Shown one piece after another: positions 43,842-53,850 of a stretch of 64,000 bases of DNA (the stretch's first letter is position 1; the number at the start of each line of letters is the position of its first letter). The position numbers and the translations under genes were made by a program. The notes beneath the pieces are model-generated. The model had not been told where the DNA came from, did no database searches, and saw only the letters and a program-made list of their open reading frames with translations. This stretch comes from JALEVB01 sp022768265. Lineage in GTDB: Bacteria; Bacillota_I; Bacilli_A; Erysipelotrichales; Erysipelotrichaceae. The DNA lies in contig JAXFJE010000021.1 in the NCBI GenBank assembly GCA_034168985.1, positions 186,001 through 250,000 of the forward strand, read 5' to 3'.

Positions 43842-44711
43842 ATGGAGAGCATACTGGAAGCGATTAACGAATGGATAAAAGAAATCCTTATCGGAGCCAT
43901 TAACGGCAACCTTTCCACTATGTTCGGGGACGTAAACGAAAAAGTAGGCACTATTGCAGCGGAGGTAGGCAAGACCCCGCAGGGGTGGAACGCAAACATT
44001 TTCAACATGATACAAAATCTGTCGGAAAATGTGATTGTACCCATTGCGGGGCTTGTCATTACCTATGTCCTCTGTTATGAACTTATCAGCATGGTAACGG
44101 AAAAGAACAATATGCACGACATAGAAACATTCATGTTCTTTAAGTGGATATTCAAAGCCTTTGTTGCCGTTTTCTTGGTAACGCATACCTTTGATATAAC
44201 AATGGCGGTCTTTGATATGGCGCAGCATATTGTGTCCGGCACGGCGGGGGTAATCGGCGGCGATACGAATATCGACGTGTCCGAAGCCCTTGCCGCCATG
44301 CAGGAAGGACTAAAAGATATGGAAATCCCCGAACTACTGTTACTTGTCATGGAAACGAGCCTTGTAAGCCTTTGTATGAAAATCATGTCCGTACTGATAA
44401 CCGTTATCCTCTACGGCAGAATGATTGAGATATACGCCTACTGTTCCGTTTCCCCTATCCCGTTTGCCACTATGACCAACCGGGAATGGGGACAGATTGG
44501 GAACAACTACCTAAAGGGGCTGTTTGCACTGGGCTTTCAAGGCTTCCTCATTATGATATGCGTCGGCATTTACGCAGTTTTGGTAGGCGAAATGGTGTTA
44601 GCGGACAATCTGCACAGCGCGATTTTTTCCCTTGCAGCCTATACCGTTATCCTCTGTTTCTCCCTGTTCAAATCCGGCGCACTGGCAAAATCCATTTTCA
44701 ATGCACATTAA
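43842..44711 (+). CDS. TrbL/VirB6-like channel membrane protein, CD1112 family
   Basis: A 289-residue polytopic protein with about six helices (VIVPIAGLVITYVLCYELI, FKAFVAVFLVTHTFDITMAV, LVSLCMKIMSVLITVILYG, GFQGFLIMICVGIYAVLV). It matches the VirB6/TrbL-like membrane protein of Tn1549-type elements, part of the translocation pore. Follows maff2 by 18 bp. Confidence 0.88.
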   Translation: MESILEAINEWIKEILIGAINGNLSTMFGDVNEKVGTIAAEVGKTPQGWNANIFNMIQNLSENVIVPIAGLVITYVLCYELISMVTEKNNMHDIETFMFFKWIFKAFVAVFLVTHTFDITMAVFDMAQHIVSGTAGVIGGDTNIDVSEALAAMQEGLKDMEIPELLLLVMETSLVSLCMKIMSVLITVILYGRMIEIYAYCSVSPIPFATMTNREWGQIGNNYLKGLFALGFQGFLIMICVGIYAVLVGEMVLADNLHSAIFSLAAYTVILCFSLFKSGALAKSIFNAH

Positions 44712-44753
44712 CACAGCACACGCGGGAAAGTCCCGCAGAAAGGAGGTTTTTTC

Positions 44754-45158
44754 TTGGCGTATGTACCTGTACCCAAAGACTTATCCAAAGTCAAAACAAA
44801 AGTCGCTTTCAATCTGACAAAGCGGCAAATCCTTTGTTTTTCAGCGGCGCTTCTTATCGGACTGCCGCTTTTCTTTTTACTTAAAGACAGCGCAGGGACG
44901 AGCCTTGCGGCAATGGCAATGATTGTCATCATGCTTCCCTGCTTCTTGGTTGCCATGTATGAAAAGCATGGACAGCCCCTTGAAGTGGTGGTAAAGAACA
45001 TCATTCAGACAAAATTTACCCGCCCCAAAGAGCGACCGTATCAGACGGAAAATCTGTATGCACTCTTGGAAAAACAGCGGGCATTAGAAAAGGAGGTATC
45101 AGCGATTGTCAAAAGGACAGACAAAAAAGACGCGGGAAGCCGCAGGAAACAGGCGTAA
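44754..45158 (+). CDS. prgI: PrgI family protein
   Basis: A 134-residue protein with the PrgI beginning VPVPKDLSKVKTKVAFNLTK, two helices (about 28-48 and 52-70) and a charged C-terminus; VirB3-like in position and shape. TTG start after AAGGAGG. Its 3' end overlaps virB4 by 53 bp. Confidence 0.9.
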   Translation: MAYVPVPKDLSKVKTKVAFNLTKRQILCFSAALLIGLPLFFLLKDSAGTSLAAMAMIVIMLPCFLVAMYEKHGQPLEVVVKNIIQTKFTRPKERPYQTENLYALLEKQRALEKEVSAIVKRTDKKDAGSRRKQA

Positions 45159-47535
45159 GCTGACCCGCGCGGAAAAGAAACAGATAGCGGCGGTTATCCG
45201 GCAGGCAAAGGGGGACGGCAAAGCCCACACCGCACAGCAGACCATTCCCTATCTTGCCATGTACCCGGACGGTATCTGCAAAGTGGCACAGCGCAGGTAT
45301 TCAAAGAGCATTGCCTTTGAGGACATCAACTATCAGCTTGCACAGGCAGACGATAAGACCGCCATTTTTGAAAACTGGTGCGATTTCCTCAATTACTTTG
45401 ACGCAAGCGTGAACGTGCAGCTTTCTTTCATCAATCAAGGCTCACAGCAGGAACAGGCAGCGCGGGCAATCCATATCCCGCCGCAAAATGACGCTTTTAA
45501 CTCTATCCGCACCGAGTATTCTGATATGCTGAAAACGCAGCTTGCCAAAGGGAACAACGGGCTTGTAAAGCATAAGTACATCACATTTTCCATTGAAGCG
45601 GACAATCCGGCGGCAGCAAGGGCGCGCCTTTCCCGTATTGAAACCGACGTACTCAATAACTTCAAGGTGCTTGGCGTATCAGCGCACCCCTTATCCGGCT
45701 ATGAACGCTTAAAGGTGCTGCATGGGGTATTCCACCCGGCGGGCGAGCCGTTCTCATTCTCTTATGACTGGCTGACCCCGGCAGGGCTTACCACAAAGGA
45801 CTTTATCGCCCCGTCCTCTTTCAGGTTCGGAGAGGGACGTTATTTTGCTATGGGGAAAAAGACGGGTGCGGTATCGTTCCTTGAAATCCTTGCCCCGGAG
45901 CTGAACGACCGTATTTTAGCGGATATGCTTGATTTGGAAACGGGCGTTATTGTAAATCTTCACATTAAAAGTATCGACCAGTCGGAAGCAATCAAGACCA
46001 TTAAGCGAAAAATCACTGACCTTGACAAGATGAAGATTGAGGAACAGAAAAAAGCGGTTAGAAGCGGTTACGATATTGATATAATCCCGTCCGACCTTGC
46101 CACTTTTGGAAATGAAGCAAAGAATTTGTTGCAGGATTTACAGAGCCGCAACGAGCGAATGTTTCTTCTCACATTCCTTGTGGTAAACATGGCTGACACG
46201 AAGCGGAAACTGGAAAATGACATTTTTGCGGCGGCGGGCATTGCACAGAAATACAACTGCGCCTTGACCCGTCTTGACTATCAGCAGGAAGCGGGGCTGA
46301 TGTCCTCTATCCCTTTGGGAGAGAACCTTATCCCGATACAGCGGGGACTTACCACATCAAGCACCGCTATTTTTATCCCGTTCATCACGCAGGAGCTATT
46401 TCAGACCGGGGCTGCCCTGTATTACGGCTTAAATGCCCTGTCAAACAACATGATACTCTGCGACCGCAAGCAGCTTAAAAACCCGAATGGGCTTATCTTG
46501 GGAACACCGGGCAGCGGAAAATCCTTTGCGGCAAAACGGGAAATCACAAATGCTTTTCTCATTACCGACGACGATATTTTTATCTGCGACCCGGAAGCCG
46601 AGTATTTTGCCCTTGTGCAGAGGTTAGGCGGGCAAGTGATACGCTTATCCCCGACAGGCAAAGGCATGGACGGCAAGCCACAGTATGTCAACCCTATGGA
46701 TATGAACCTCAATTACAGTGAGGACGACAGCCCACTTGCACTGAAAAGTGATTTTATCCTTTCCCTCTGCGAGCTTGTCATTGGTGGTAAGGAGGGCTTG
46801 CAACCCGTTGATAAGACCGTCATTGACCGCGCCGTAAGGAATGTGTACCGGGACTACCTTGCCGACCCCGACCCGGCGAAAATGCCTATTTTGGGCGACC
46901 TTTACGACGAGCTGTTAAAACAGCCGGAACCGGAAGCTGCCCGCATTGCGGCGGCATTGGAGCTGTATGTTTCCGGCAGCCTTAACGTATTCAACCACAG
47001 AACCAACGTGGAACTGAATAACCGTCTTGTCTGTTTTGATATAAAGCAGCTTGGGAAACAGCTCAAAAAGTTAGGTATGCTCATTGTGCAAGACCAGATA
47101 TGGAACCGCGTTACCATTAACCGAGCAGAGAAAAAGTCTACCCGCTACTATATGGACGAATTTCACTTGCTCTTAAAAGAGGAACAGACCGCAGCCTATT
47201 CCGTTGAGATTTGGAAGCGTTTCCGTAAATGGGGCGGCATACCCACAGCCATTACACAGAATATCAAAGACCTTTTGGCAAGCCGCGAGGTGGAAAATAT
47301 CTTTGAAAACTCTGATTTTGTCCTCATGCTCAATCAGGCGCAGGGCGACCGGGCTATTCTTGCAAAGCAGCTCAATATCAGCCCACAGCAGATGAAGTAT
47401 GTAACCCACACCGAAGCAGGCGAGGGACTTATCTTTTATGGAAATGTGGTGCTGCCCTTTGTAGACCATTTCCCGAAAGACACCGAGCTTTACCGCATTA
47501 TGACGACGAAGCCGGAGGAAGTGAGCAGCCTATGA
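45106..47535 (+). CDS. virB4: VirB4-like conjugal transfer ATPase, CD1110 family
   Basis: An 809-residue ATPase: N-terminal TraC/VirB4 region, Walker A GTPGSGKSF (about 464-472) and Walker B-like YYMDEFHLLL (about 680-689). It energises pilus or channel assembly and substrate transport. TTG start; GGAGG is 12 nt upstream inside prgI. Overlaps the methyltransferase gene by 4 bp (ATGA). Confidence 0.94.
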   Translation: MSKGQTKKTREAAGNRRKLTRAEKKQIAAVIRQAKGDGKAHTAQQTIPYLAMYPDGICKVAQRRYSKSIAFEDINYQLAQADDKTAIFENWCDFLNYFDASVNVQLSFINQGSQQEQAARAIHIPPQNDAFNSIRTEYSDMLKTQLAKGNNGLVKHKYITFSIEADNPAAARARLSRIETDVLNNFKVLGVSAHPLSGYERLKVLHGVFHPAGEPFSFSYDWLTPAGLTTKDFIAPSSFRFGEGRYFAMGKKTGAVSFLEILAPELNDRILADMLDLETGVIVNLHIKSIDQSEAIKTIKRKITDLDKMKIEEQKKAVRSGYDIDIIPSDLATFGNEAKNLLQDLQSRNERMFLLTFLVVNMADTKRKLENDIFAAAGIAQKYNCALTRLDYQQEAGLMSSIPLGENLIPIQRGLTTSSTAIFIPFITQELFQTGAALYYGLNALSNNMILCDRKQLKNPNGLILGTPGSGKSFAAKREITNAFLITDDDIFICDPEAEYFALVQRLGGQVIRLSPTGKGMDGKPQYVNPMDMNLNYSEDDSPLALKSDFILSLCELVIGGKEGLQPVDKTVIDRAVRNVYRDYLADPDPAKMPILGDLYDELLKQPEPEAARIAAALELYVSGSLNVFNHRTNVELNNRLVCFDIKQLGKQLKKLGMLIVQDQIWNRVTINRAEKKSTRYYMDEFHLLLKEEQTAAYSVEIWKRFRKWGGIPTAITQNIKDLLASREVENIFENSDFVLMLNQAQGDRAILAKQLNISPQQMKYVTHTEAGEGLIFYGNVVLPFVDHFPKDTELYRIMTTKPEEVSSL

Positions 47536-48491
47536 AAACAGATGTGATTATCAACAGGGACGCGCTTTGTGCCTTAAAAGAACTGCCCTCTGAAAGCGTC
47601 CATTGCTGCGTTACCAGTCCACCGTACTATGCGCTGCGGGACTATGGGCTTGACGCACAAATCGGACAGGAGGACACGCCGGAACAATATATTGACAGGC
47701 TGACCGCTGTTTTTGGCGAGCTTTACCGGGTACTTAGAAAGGACGGTACGTTATGGCTGAATATTGCAGATACCTATTGCGGCACTGGAAATAAAGGCGG
47801 CTATGCTGACCCGAAAAACCCAAAGGGGCGCACCGGACAGCGGATTGCAAGGAACAGCCACGTTACCGGCTGCAAGCAAAAGGACTTAATCGGTATTCCC
47901 TGGCTTTTAGCGTTTTCTTTGCGGGAACAGGGGTGGTATCTGCGCAGCGATATTATATGGCAAAAACAAAATCCTATGCCGGAAAGCTGTAAAGACCGCC
48001 CGACCCGCTGCTATGAACATATCTTCCTGCTTTCAAAGGAAAAGAGTTATTACTATGACGCTGCCGCCATTGCGGAACCCTTAGCACCTACTACCGCAGA
48101 ACGATACCGCAGGGCACGCAGCACCAACAGTAAATACACGCAGGAAGTCCCCGGACAGGGAAAGGTACAGGGGCTAAACCGACCGCGGGACGGCGGCTAC
48201 TATGACGACGCTCTCATGCCGACCACGCGGAACAAGCGGGACGTGTGGCTGATTAACACTGTCCCCTATAAAGGGGCACACTTTGCAGCTTTTCCCCCGA
48301 AATTAGCTCAAACCTGTATCTTGGCAGGCTGCCCCAAAGGCGGGATTGTTCTAGACCCGTTTTTTGGAAGCGGCACCACAGGATTTGCAGCAAAAAGCCT
48401 TGACCGCCATTATATCGGGATTGAATTAAATGCAGAATATTGCGCCCTTGCGAGGGCGCGGATTGGAGGTGCAGGACTATCAAGCAGTTAA
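47532..48491 (+). CDS. DNA methyltransferase, beta-class (N4-cytosine/N6-adenine)
   Basis: A 319-residue enzyme with catalytic motif IV SPPYYALRDYG (about 29-39) ahead of the SAM motif DPFFGSGTTGF (about 276-286), the order of the beta class; SPPY is common in N4-cytosine and some N6-adenine enzymes. No restriction endonuclease is adjacent, so it is an orphan. Within the transfer operon it probably modifies element DNA to avoid recipient restriction. Target sequence unknown. Confidence 0.9.
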   Translation: MKTDVIINRDALCALKELPSESVHCCVTSPPYYALRDYGLDAQIGQEDTPEQYIDRLTAVFGELYRVLRKDGTLWLNIADTYCGTGNKGGYADPKNPKGRTGQRIARNSHVTGCKQKDLIGIPWLLAFSLREQGWYLRSDIIWQKQNPMPESCKDRPTRCYEHIFLLSKEKSYYYDAAAIAEPLAPTTAERYRRARSTNSKYTQEVPGQGKVQGLNRPRDGGYYDDALMPTTRNKRDVWLINTVPYKGAHFAAFPPKLAQTCILAGCPKGGIVLDPFFGSGTTGFAAKSLDRHYIGIELNAEYCALARARIGGAGLSSS

Positions 48492-50422
48492 AACCACGCG
48501 ATAAAATCACACAGAAAATGACCCGCGACGGCGTGGTGGAAGTCAACGAAACACAGCAGACCGCCGAGCGTATCAGCAACCGGGAAGCAGACAGCGACTT
48601 TTCACAGCCGGACACCGCTACCGCAGAACGCGTCATGGAACATCTGGACGCAGCACATACCCGAAAGGCAAGTAAAAAGGCAGTCAAGAAAGCGCAGGAA
48701 GCCACCGTTTTGCGTACTTCCACTTCCCGCTTGCAGTTTACCGACGAGGAACGGGCAACGCCGGAACTGGAAACTTACATCAAAAAATCGGAAAACGCCG
48801 CTGACCGACTGGACGCAGCAAAGGCAGCTATCCCGAAGCAAAAGAAACTGGTTAAGGAACGCACCTTTGACGAAGCCACAGGTAAGGCAAAGACCCGCTT
48901 ACGCTTTGAAGAACAGGAAAAGCCCATACCCGGCGGCAAAGCCCACAGGAACCCGTTATCCCGCCCCGCGCAGGAAGCGGGTATTTTTGTTCACAACAAA
49001 ATCCACAGTGTCGAGAAAGACAATTCCGGCGTTGAGGGGGCGCATAAATCGGAGGAACTTGCCGAGCGCGGCGCAAGGTACGGGACAAGAAAATTAAAAC
49101 AGGGCTACCGCAGCCATAAGCTGAAACCCTACCGGGAAGCAGCAAAGGCAGAACAGGCAGCGTTTAAGGCAAATGTGAACTTCCGGTATCACAAAGCCTT
49201 GCAGGAAAACCCGCAGCTTACAAGCAATCCCTTTTCCCGTTTCATGCAGAAACAAAAAATCAAACGCCAGTATGCAAAGACCGTAAAGAAAGGCGGTGCA
49301 GCCACCGCCAAAGCAGCCGCCGGAGCGTCCCAAACAGCAGCAAAGAAATCGGCTGCCTTTGCAGGACGACACCCGGCAGGCGTGATAATCGCTATCGCCG
49401 CGCTGCTTCTGTTCATCATGGTATCCGTAGGGCTTTCCTCCTGCGGGGCAATGTTTTCCGGCAGCATGAACAGCGTGTTAGGGACTTCCTACACGTCTGA
49501 GGACAGCGACCTTGTGGCAACGGAACAGAGCTATGCCGCAATGGAAAACGGGCTGCAAAGTGAGATTGACAATATCGAAAGCACCCACCCCGGCTATGAT
49601 GAATACCGTTATGACCTTGACACTATCGGGCATAACCCCCACGAATTAGCGTCGTACTTGACTGCCCTTTTGCAGAGTTACACCCCGCAGAGCGCACAGG
49701 CAGAGCTAAAGCGGCTGTTCGGCTTACAGTACACCTTGACGCTGACGGAAGAAATCGAGATACGCACTACCACCGACGAGGAGGGCAACGAGGAAGAATA
49801 CGAATACCGTATCTTAAATGTGAAACTGACAAACAAGCCGATTGCTTCCCTTGCGGAAGAACTGCTGAACCCACAGCAGTTTGAAATGTTCAAGGTGTAC
49901 TTACAGACACAGGGCAACAAACCGTTGATTTTTGGCGGCGGTTCTCCCGACGGAAGCCCGTCCGAGGATTTAAGCGGCGTGGAGTTTGTAAACGGTACGC
50001 GCCCCGGAAATCAAGAGCTTATGGAGCTTGCAAAGCAGCAAGTCGGAAATGTGGGCGGCTACCCTTACTGGTCTTGGTACGGCTTTAACAGCCGCGTGGA
50101 ATGGTGCGCCTGTTTTGTATCATGGTGCTACAATCAAGCCGGAAAAAGCGAACCGCGCTTTGCGGGCTGCGAATGGCAGGGTGTCCCTTGGTTTCAGTCA
50201 AGGGGACAATGGGGCGCACGCGGCTATGAGAATATCGCACCGGGCGACGCTATCTTTTTCGATTGGGATTTAGACGGCGTTGCCGACCATGTAGGTCTTG
50301 TGCTTGGCAGGGACGGCAGCCGCGTCTATACCGTTGAGGGCAATTCCGGCGACGCCTGCAAGATAAAGAGCTATGACCTTAACTATCAATGTATCAAAGG
50401 CTACGGGCTGATGAACTGGTAA
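48440..50422 (+). CDS. CD1108-family protein with CHAP peptidoglycan hydrolase domain
   Basis: About 647-660 residues: a long charged cytoplasmic N-terminus (about 1-310), one helix (about 314-336, GVIIAIAALLLFIMVSVGL), and an extracellular part ending in a CHAP domain with Cys in EWCACFVSWC (about 552-561) and His in DHVGLVLG. It cuts cell wall for the transfer channel, like VirB1. Start unsettled: the extreme frame begins at TTG 48440 inside the methyltransferase gene, but GGAGGT (48465-48470) points to ATC at 48479, where IKQLKPRDK aligns with the M-start of related proteins as I recall them. Confidence 0.88.
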   Translation: MRPCEGADWRCRTIKQLKPRDKITQKMTRDGVVEVNETQQTAERISNREADSDFSQPDTATAERVMEHLDAAHTRKASKKAVKKAQEATVLRTSTSRLQFTDEERATPELETYIKKSENAADRLDAAKAAIPKQKKLVKERTFDEATGKAKTRLRFEEQEKPIPGGKAHRNPLSRPAQEAGIFVHNKIHSVEKDNSGVEGAHKSEELAERGARYGTRKLKQGYRSHKLKPYREAAKAEQAAFKANVNFRYHKALQENPQLTSNPFSRFMQKQKIKRQYAKTVKKGGAATAKAAAGASQTAAKKSAAFAGRHPAGVIIAIAALLLFIMVSVGLSSCGAMFSGSMNSVLGTSYTSEDSDLVATEQSYAAMENGLQSEIDNIESTHPGYDEYRYDLDTIGHNPHELASYLTALLQSYTPQSAQAELKRLFGLQYTLTLTEEIEIRTTTDEEGNEEEYEYRILNVKLTNKPIASLAEELLNPQQFEMFKVYLQTQGNKPLIFGGGSPDGSPSEDLSGVEFVNGTRPGNQELMELAKQQVGNVGGYPYWSWYGFNSRVEWCACFVSWCYNQAGKSEPRFAGCEWQGVPWFQSRGQWGARGYENIAPGDAIFFDWDLDGVADHVGLVLGRDGSRVYTVEGNSGDACKIKSYDLNYQCIKGYGLMNW

Positions 50423-50453
50423 AGCAGCCCCGAAAAGAAAGGAGAATTTATTT

Positions 50454-50711
50454 ATGGCAATGAACAAAATCGACCGTATCAATAAGGAAATCGCAAAGAC
50501 CCGCGAGAAAATCACAGAGTATCAGAACAAGTTAAAAGGACTGGAAGCGCAGAAAACCGAAGCGGAAAACCTTGAAATCGTGCAGCTTGTACGAGCTATG
50601 CGTCTGACCCCGCAGGAACTGAACGCTATGCTGTCCGGCGGCGGTATTCCCGGCATGACTGCCGCACCCGCAGAAGAAAACGAACAGGAGGAAAATGCAG
50701 ATGAAGAATAA
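50454..50711 (+). CDS. DUF4315 family protein
   Basis: An 85-residue coiled-coil protein (INKEIAKTREKITEYQNKL) with LTPQELNAML and an acidic tail, as in DUF4315 proteins that always accompany the CHAP and DUF4366 genes. GGAG precedes the ATG. Function unknown; perhaps a channel assembly factor. Confidence 0.87.
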   Translation: MAMNKIDRINKEIAKTREKITEYQNKLKGLEAQKTEAENLEIVQLVRAMRLTPQELNAMLSGGGIPGMTAAPAEENEQEENADEE

Positions 50712-51429
50712 ACTGAAAAAGACCATGACTGCCCTTTGTGCCGCCCTTATCCTTATGGGCGGTTTTTCTGTCCCTGCCTATGCACAGGGCGCAGCCACAG
50801 AGCCGCCCGCCGGGGACGCGACCAACGACAGCGGCGTGATTGTGGAGGAAAAAGAGGAAACGCCGCCCCTTACCCCAAAGGGAAACGCAACACTGGTTGA
50901 CGATTTCGGCGGCAATAAGCAGCTTATCACTGTTACCACCAAAGGCGGCAACTACTTCTATATCCTCATTGACCGCGCCGCCGAGGGCGAACAGACCGTA
51001 CATTTCCTAAATCAAGTGGACGAAGCCGACCTTATGGCACTGACCGAAAACGGGGAAGCCACGAAAAAGCCGGAAATCTGCAACTGTACGGAGAAATGCG
51101 AAGCCGGAAAGGTAAACACGTCCTGCCCGGTATGTGTTACCAGTATGACAGGCTGCACAGGCAAAGAACCCACCCCAACACCCACCGAGCAGCCGGAAGA
51201 ACCGAAAGAAAAAGGCGGCAATCCCGGTGTGGTGCTTGCCTTAGTCCTCTTTGCCCTGCTTGGTGGCGGCGCAGCGTTCTACTACTTTAAGTTTATGAAG
51301 CCGAAGCAGAATGTAAAGGGCGATACCGACCTTGAAGATTTTGAATTTGAGGACTACGATGAGGACGAGCCGGAAGCAGATACCGGGGAAACTTCCGAAG
51401 ATGAAGAAACGGAGGAAGAAACCCTATGA
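50701..51429 (+). CDS. DUF4366 (CD1107-family) exported membrane-anchored protein
   Basis: A 242-residue protein: signal peptide (about 1-28, ALCAALILMGGFSVPAYA), extracellular domain with a Cys-rich patch CNCTEKCEAGKVNTSCPVC, Pro/Thr linker, C-terminal helix (about 175-197) and an acidic cytoplasmic tail. ATG 50701 fits the ribosome site better than 50695. It is a likely surface or mating-contact component. Confidence 0.88.
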   Translation: MKNKLKKTMTALCAALILMGGFSVPAYAQGAATEPPAGDATNDSGVIVEEKEETPPLTPKGNATLVDDFGGNKQLITVTTKGGNYFYILIDRAAEGEQTVHFLNQVDEADLMALTENGEATKKPEICNCTEKCEAGKVNTSCPVCVTSMTGCTGKEPTPTPTEQPEEPKEKGGNPGVVLALVLFALLGGGAAFYYFKFMKPKQNVKGDTDLEDFEFEDYDEDEPEADTGETSEDEETEEETL

Positions 51430-51614
51430 CCCTGTTTACCGACAATCCCTTTGAAAAGATGATGATACAGAAACCGGACAGGCGGCGTGATAATGCGCCG
51501 CCTGTTCCTTATCCCCCGGCTTGCGCTTCCTGCCCTTATAAGGGGCAGTCCCCTTGTGTTGGGTATTGTCTGAAACAGGTACAGGAAAAAAAGAAAACCG
51601 AGCCGGAACACTGA
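51426..51614 (+). CDS. Small Cys-rich protein
   Basis: A 62-residue protein with CASCPYKGQSPCVGYC, a probable zinc-binding knot, and a charged tail. It overlaps the DUF4366 gene by 4 bp and precedes topB by 16 bp. Function unknown. Confidence 0.72.
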   Translation: MTLFTDNPFEKMMIQKPDRRRDNAPPVPYPPACASCPYKGQSPCVGYCLKQVQEKKKTEPEH

Positions 51615-51630
51615 AAGGAGGAACTTATAT

Positions 51631-53721
51631 TTGATTTTAGTTATCGCAGAAAAGCCCAGTGTGGCGCAGACAATCGCTGCCGTACTTGGGGCAAAGGAAA
51701 AGAAAGACGGATTTCTCACAGGAAGCGGCTATATCGTTTCTTGGTGCGTGGGACATTTGGTAGGGCTTGCGGAAGCTGCCGCCTACGGGGAACAATATAA
51801 AAAGTGGAGCTATGACAGCTTACCGATTTTGCCGCAGGAATGGAAGTACACCGTTGCTTCTGACAAGGAAAAGCAATTCAAGACCCTAAAGGAGCTTATG
51901 CACCGGACAGACGTTTCCGAAGTCGTCAATGCCTGCGACGCAGGGCGCGAGGGTGAACTCATTTTTCGTTTTGTCTATGAAATGGCGGGCTGCAAGAAAC
52001 CTATGCGCCGCCTTTGGATTTCCTCTATGGAGGACAGCGCAATCAAAGAGGGCTTTTCACGTCTGAAGAACGGCGAGGAATACGACGCGCTCTTTGCTTC
52101 CGCATTATGCAGGGCAAAGGCTGACTGGTTAATTGGTATCAATGCCACCCGCCTTTTCTCTGTCCTTTACAATCATACCTTGAACGTGGGGCGCGTACAG
52201 ACCCCGACCTTAAAAATGCTTGTTGACCGGGACGCAGCGATTACCACTTTCAAGAAAGAAAAATACTACCATGTGCGCCTTGTCTTATCCGGCGCGGAAG
52301 CTGCAAGTGAACGAATTTCAGATAAGGCAGAAGCCGACGCATTAAAAACGACTTGTGAAGCGTCAAAAGCAGTCTGTACTTCCCTTGTGAAAGAGAAAAA
52401 GACCGCAGCCCCGCCGAAGCTCTTTGACCTTACTTCTTTACAGAGGGAAGCAAACCGCCTGTTCGGTTATACCGCAAAGCAGACCCTTGACCTTGCACAA
52501 GCCCTGTATGAAAAAAGACTTCTTACTTATCCGAGAACAGACAGCGCATTTCTGACCGACGACATGAGCGACACAGCGGCGGGCATTATCAAGCTGCTTT
52601 GCGGAAAGTTTTCTTTTATGGCGGGAAAAGACTTCACGCCGGGGCTTGGAAAGGTGCTGAACAGTAAAAAGGTATCAGACCACCATGCCATTATCCCGAC
52701 TATGGAGTTTGCAAAGACCGACCTTGCCGCGCTGCCGGAAAGCGAAAGGAATATCCTTACCCTTGCCGGGGCGCGTCTGCTCATGGCGACCGCTGCACCG
52801 CATACCTTTGAAGCGGTTACAGCAGTTTTTGAATGTGCCGGACAGTCCTTTACCGCAAGGGGCAAGACCATTTTTTGTGAGGGTTGGAAAGAGATTGACC
52901 GAAAATACAGGGCAGCCTTAAATAACAAGCCCGAAACGGACGACGCAGACAGCAACATAGAAAAGACCCTGCCGCCATTTACCGAGGGACAGACCTTTGA
53001 AAATCCGGCGGCAACGGTAACGGAGCATGACACAACACCGCCAAAACCTCACAACGAAGCGTCGCTGCTTTCCGCTATGGAGCGCGCCGGAAGCGAGGAC
53101 ACCGACCCGGACGCAGAACGCAAAGGGCTTGGAACTCCCGCCACCCGCGCCGCCGTCATTGAAAAACTGGTAAAAGGCGGCTTTGTGGAGCGAAAAGGCA
53201 AGCAGCTACTTCCCACAAAAGACGGTATCAACCTTGTGTGCGTCCTGCCGGACACCTTGACAAGCCCGCAGCTTACCGCAGAATGGGAAAACAATCTGAC
53301 ACAGATTGCAAAAGGCAAGGCAGACCCCGCCGCATTTATGGAGGGTATCGAGGATATGGCGAGGGAACTGGTAAAGACCTATCCGTTTCTTTCCGAAGTC
53401 GACAAGGGGCGTTTCAAAGAAGAAAAGCCGGAGCTTGGGAAATGTCCCCGCTGCGGTTCTCCTGTCTATGAGGGAAAGAAAAACTACTATTGCAGTAATA
53501 AGGAATGTATCTTTACCATGTGGAAAAATGACCGTTTCTTTGAAGAACGAAAAGTAACCTTTACCCCAAAGATTGCCGCTGCACTCTTAAAATCCGGCAA
53601 GGTAAATGTGAAAAAGCTCTATTCCCCAAAGACGGGCAAAACCTACGACGGAACTATCGTATTGGCTGATACGGGCGGGAAATATGTCAACTACCGCATT
53701 GAACTGTCGAAGAAAAAATAA
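51631..53721 (+). CDS. topB: DNA topoisomerase III (type IA)
   Basis: A 696-residue type IA topoisomerase: TOPRIM domain with IAEKPSVAQTIA and ACDAGREGELIF, active-site Tyr in LTYPRTDSAFL (about 302), and a C-terminal Cys4 zinc ribbon (CPRCG...CSNKEC). Conjugative elements carry TopB to resolve DNA during transfer or replication. TTG start, 9 nt after GGAGG. Ends in a terminator (53761-53799). Confidence 0.95.
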   Translation: MILVIAEKPSVAQTIAAVLGAKEKKDGFLTGSGYIVSWCVGHLVGLAEAAAYGEQYKKWSYDSLPILPQEWKYTVASDKEKQFKTLKELMHRTDVSEVVNACDAGREGELIFRFVYEMAGCKKPMRRLWISSMEDSAIKEGFSRLKNGEEYDALFASALCRAKADWLIGINATRLFSVLYNHTLNVGRVQTPTLKMLVDRDAAITTFKKEKYYHVRLVLSGAEAASERISDKAEADALKTTCEASKAVCTSLVKEKKTAAPPKLFDLTSLQREANRLFGYTAKQTLDLAQALYEKRLLTYPRTDSAFLTDDMSDTAAGIIKLLCGKFSFMAGKDFTPGLGKVLNSKKVSDHHAIIPTMEFAKTDLAALPESERNILTLAGARLLMATAAPHTFEAVTAVFECAGQSFTARGKTIFCEGWKEIDRKYRAALNNKPETDDADSNIEKTLPPFTEGQTFENPAATVTEHDTTPPKPHNEASLLSAMERAGSEDTDPDAERKGLGTPATRAAVIEKLVKGGFVERKGKQLLPTKDGINLVCVLPDTLTSPQLTAEWENNLTQIAKGKADPAAFMEGIEDMARELVKTYPFLSEVDKGRFKEEKPELGKCPRCGSPVYEGKKNYYCSNKECIFTMWKNDRFFEERKVTFTPKIAAALLKSGKVNVKKLYSPKTGKTYDGTIVLADTGGKYVNYRIELSKKK

Positions 53722-53726
53722 CTGAA

Positions 53727-53830
53727 TAGCAAGCATAGGAAAAGAGTACCCTTTTCCGTAAAATCCCTGCTTTCTCTACCGAGAACGGCGGGGATTTTTG
53801 CTTGTTGGAAGTTTCCCAAACCCTCTGAAA
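53727..53830 (+). promoter_or_regulatory. Leader copy A of a duplicated regulatory/oriT-like sequence
   Basis: A 34-bp block (53727-53760) is the exact reverse complement of 61942-61975; a second block (53798-53830) matches 61870-61905 with few differences. The first contains the near-palindrome GGAAAAG-n6-CTTTTCC (53738-53757). Both copies lie about 120 bp before a start codon in the same relative orientation. Between the blocks, a 10-bp stem (53761-53770 with 53788-53797) and T run terminate topB. Confidence 0.8.
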
Positions 53831-53850
53831 CCGAAGAAAGGAGGTTACAC

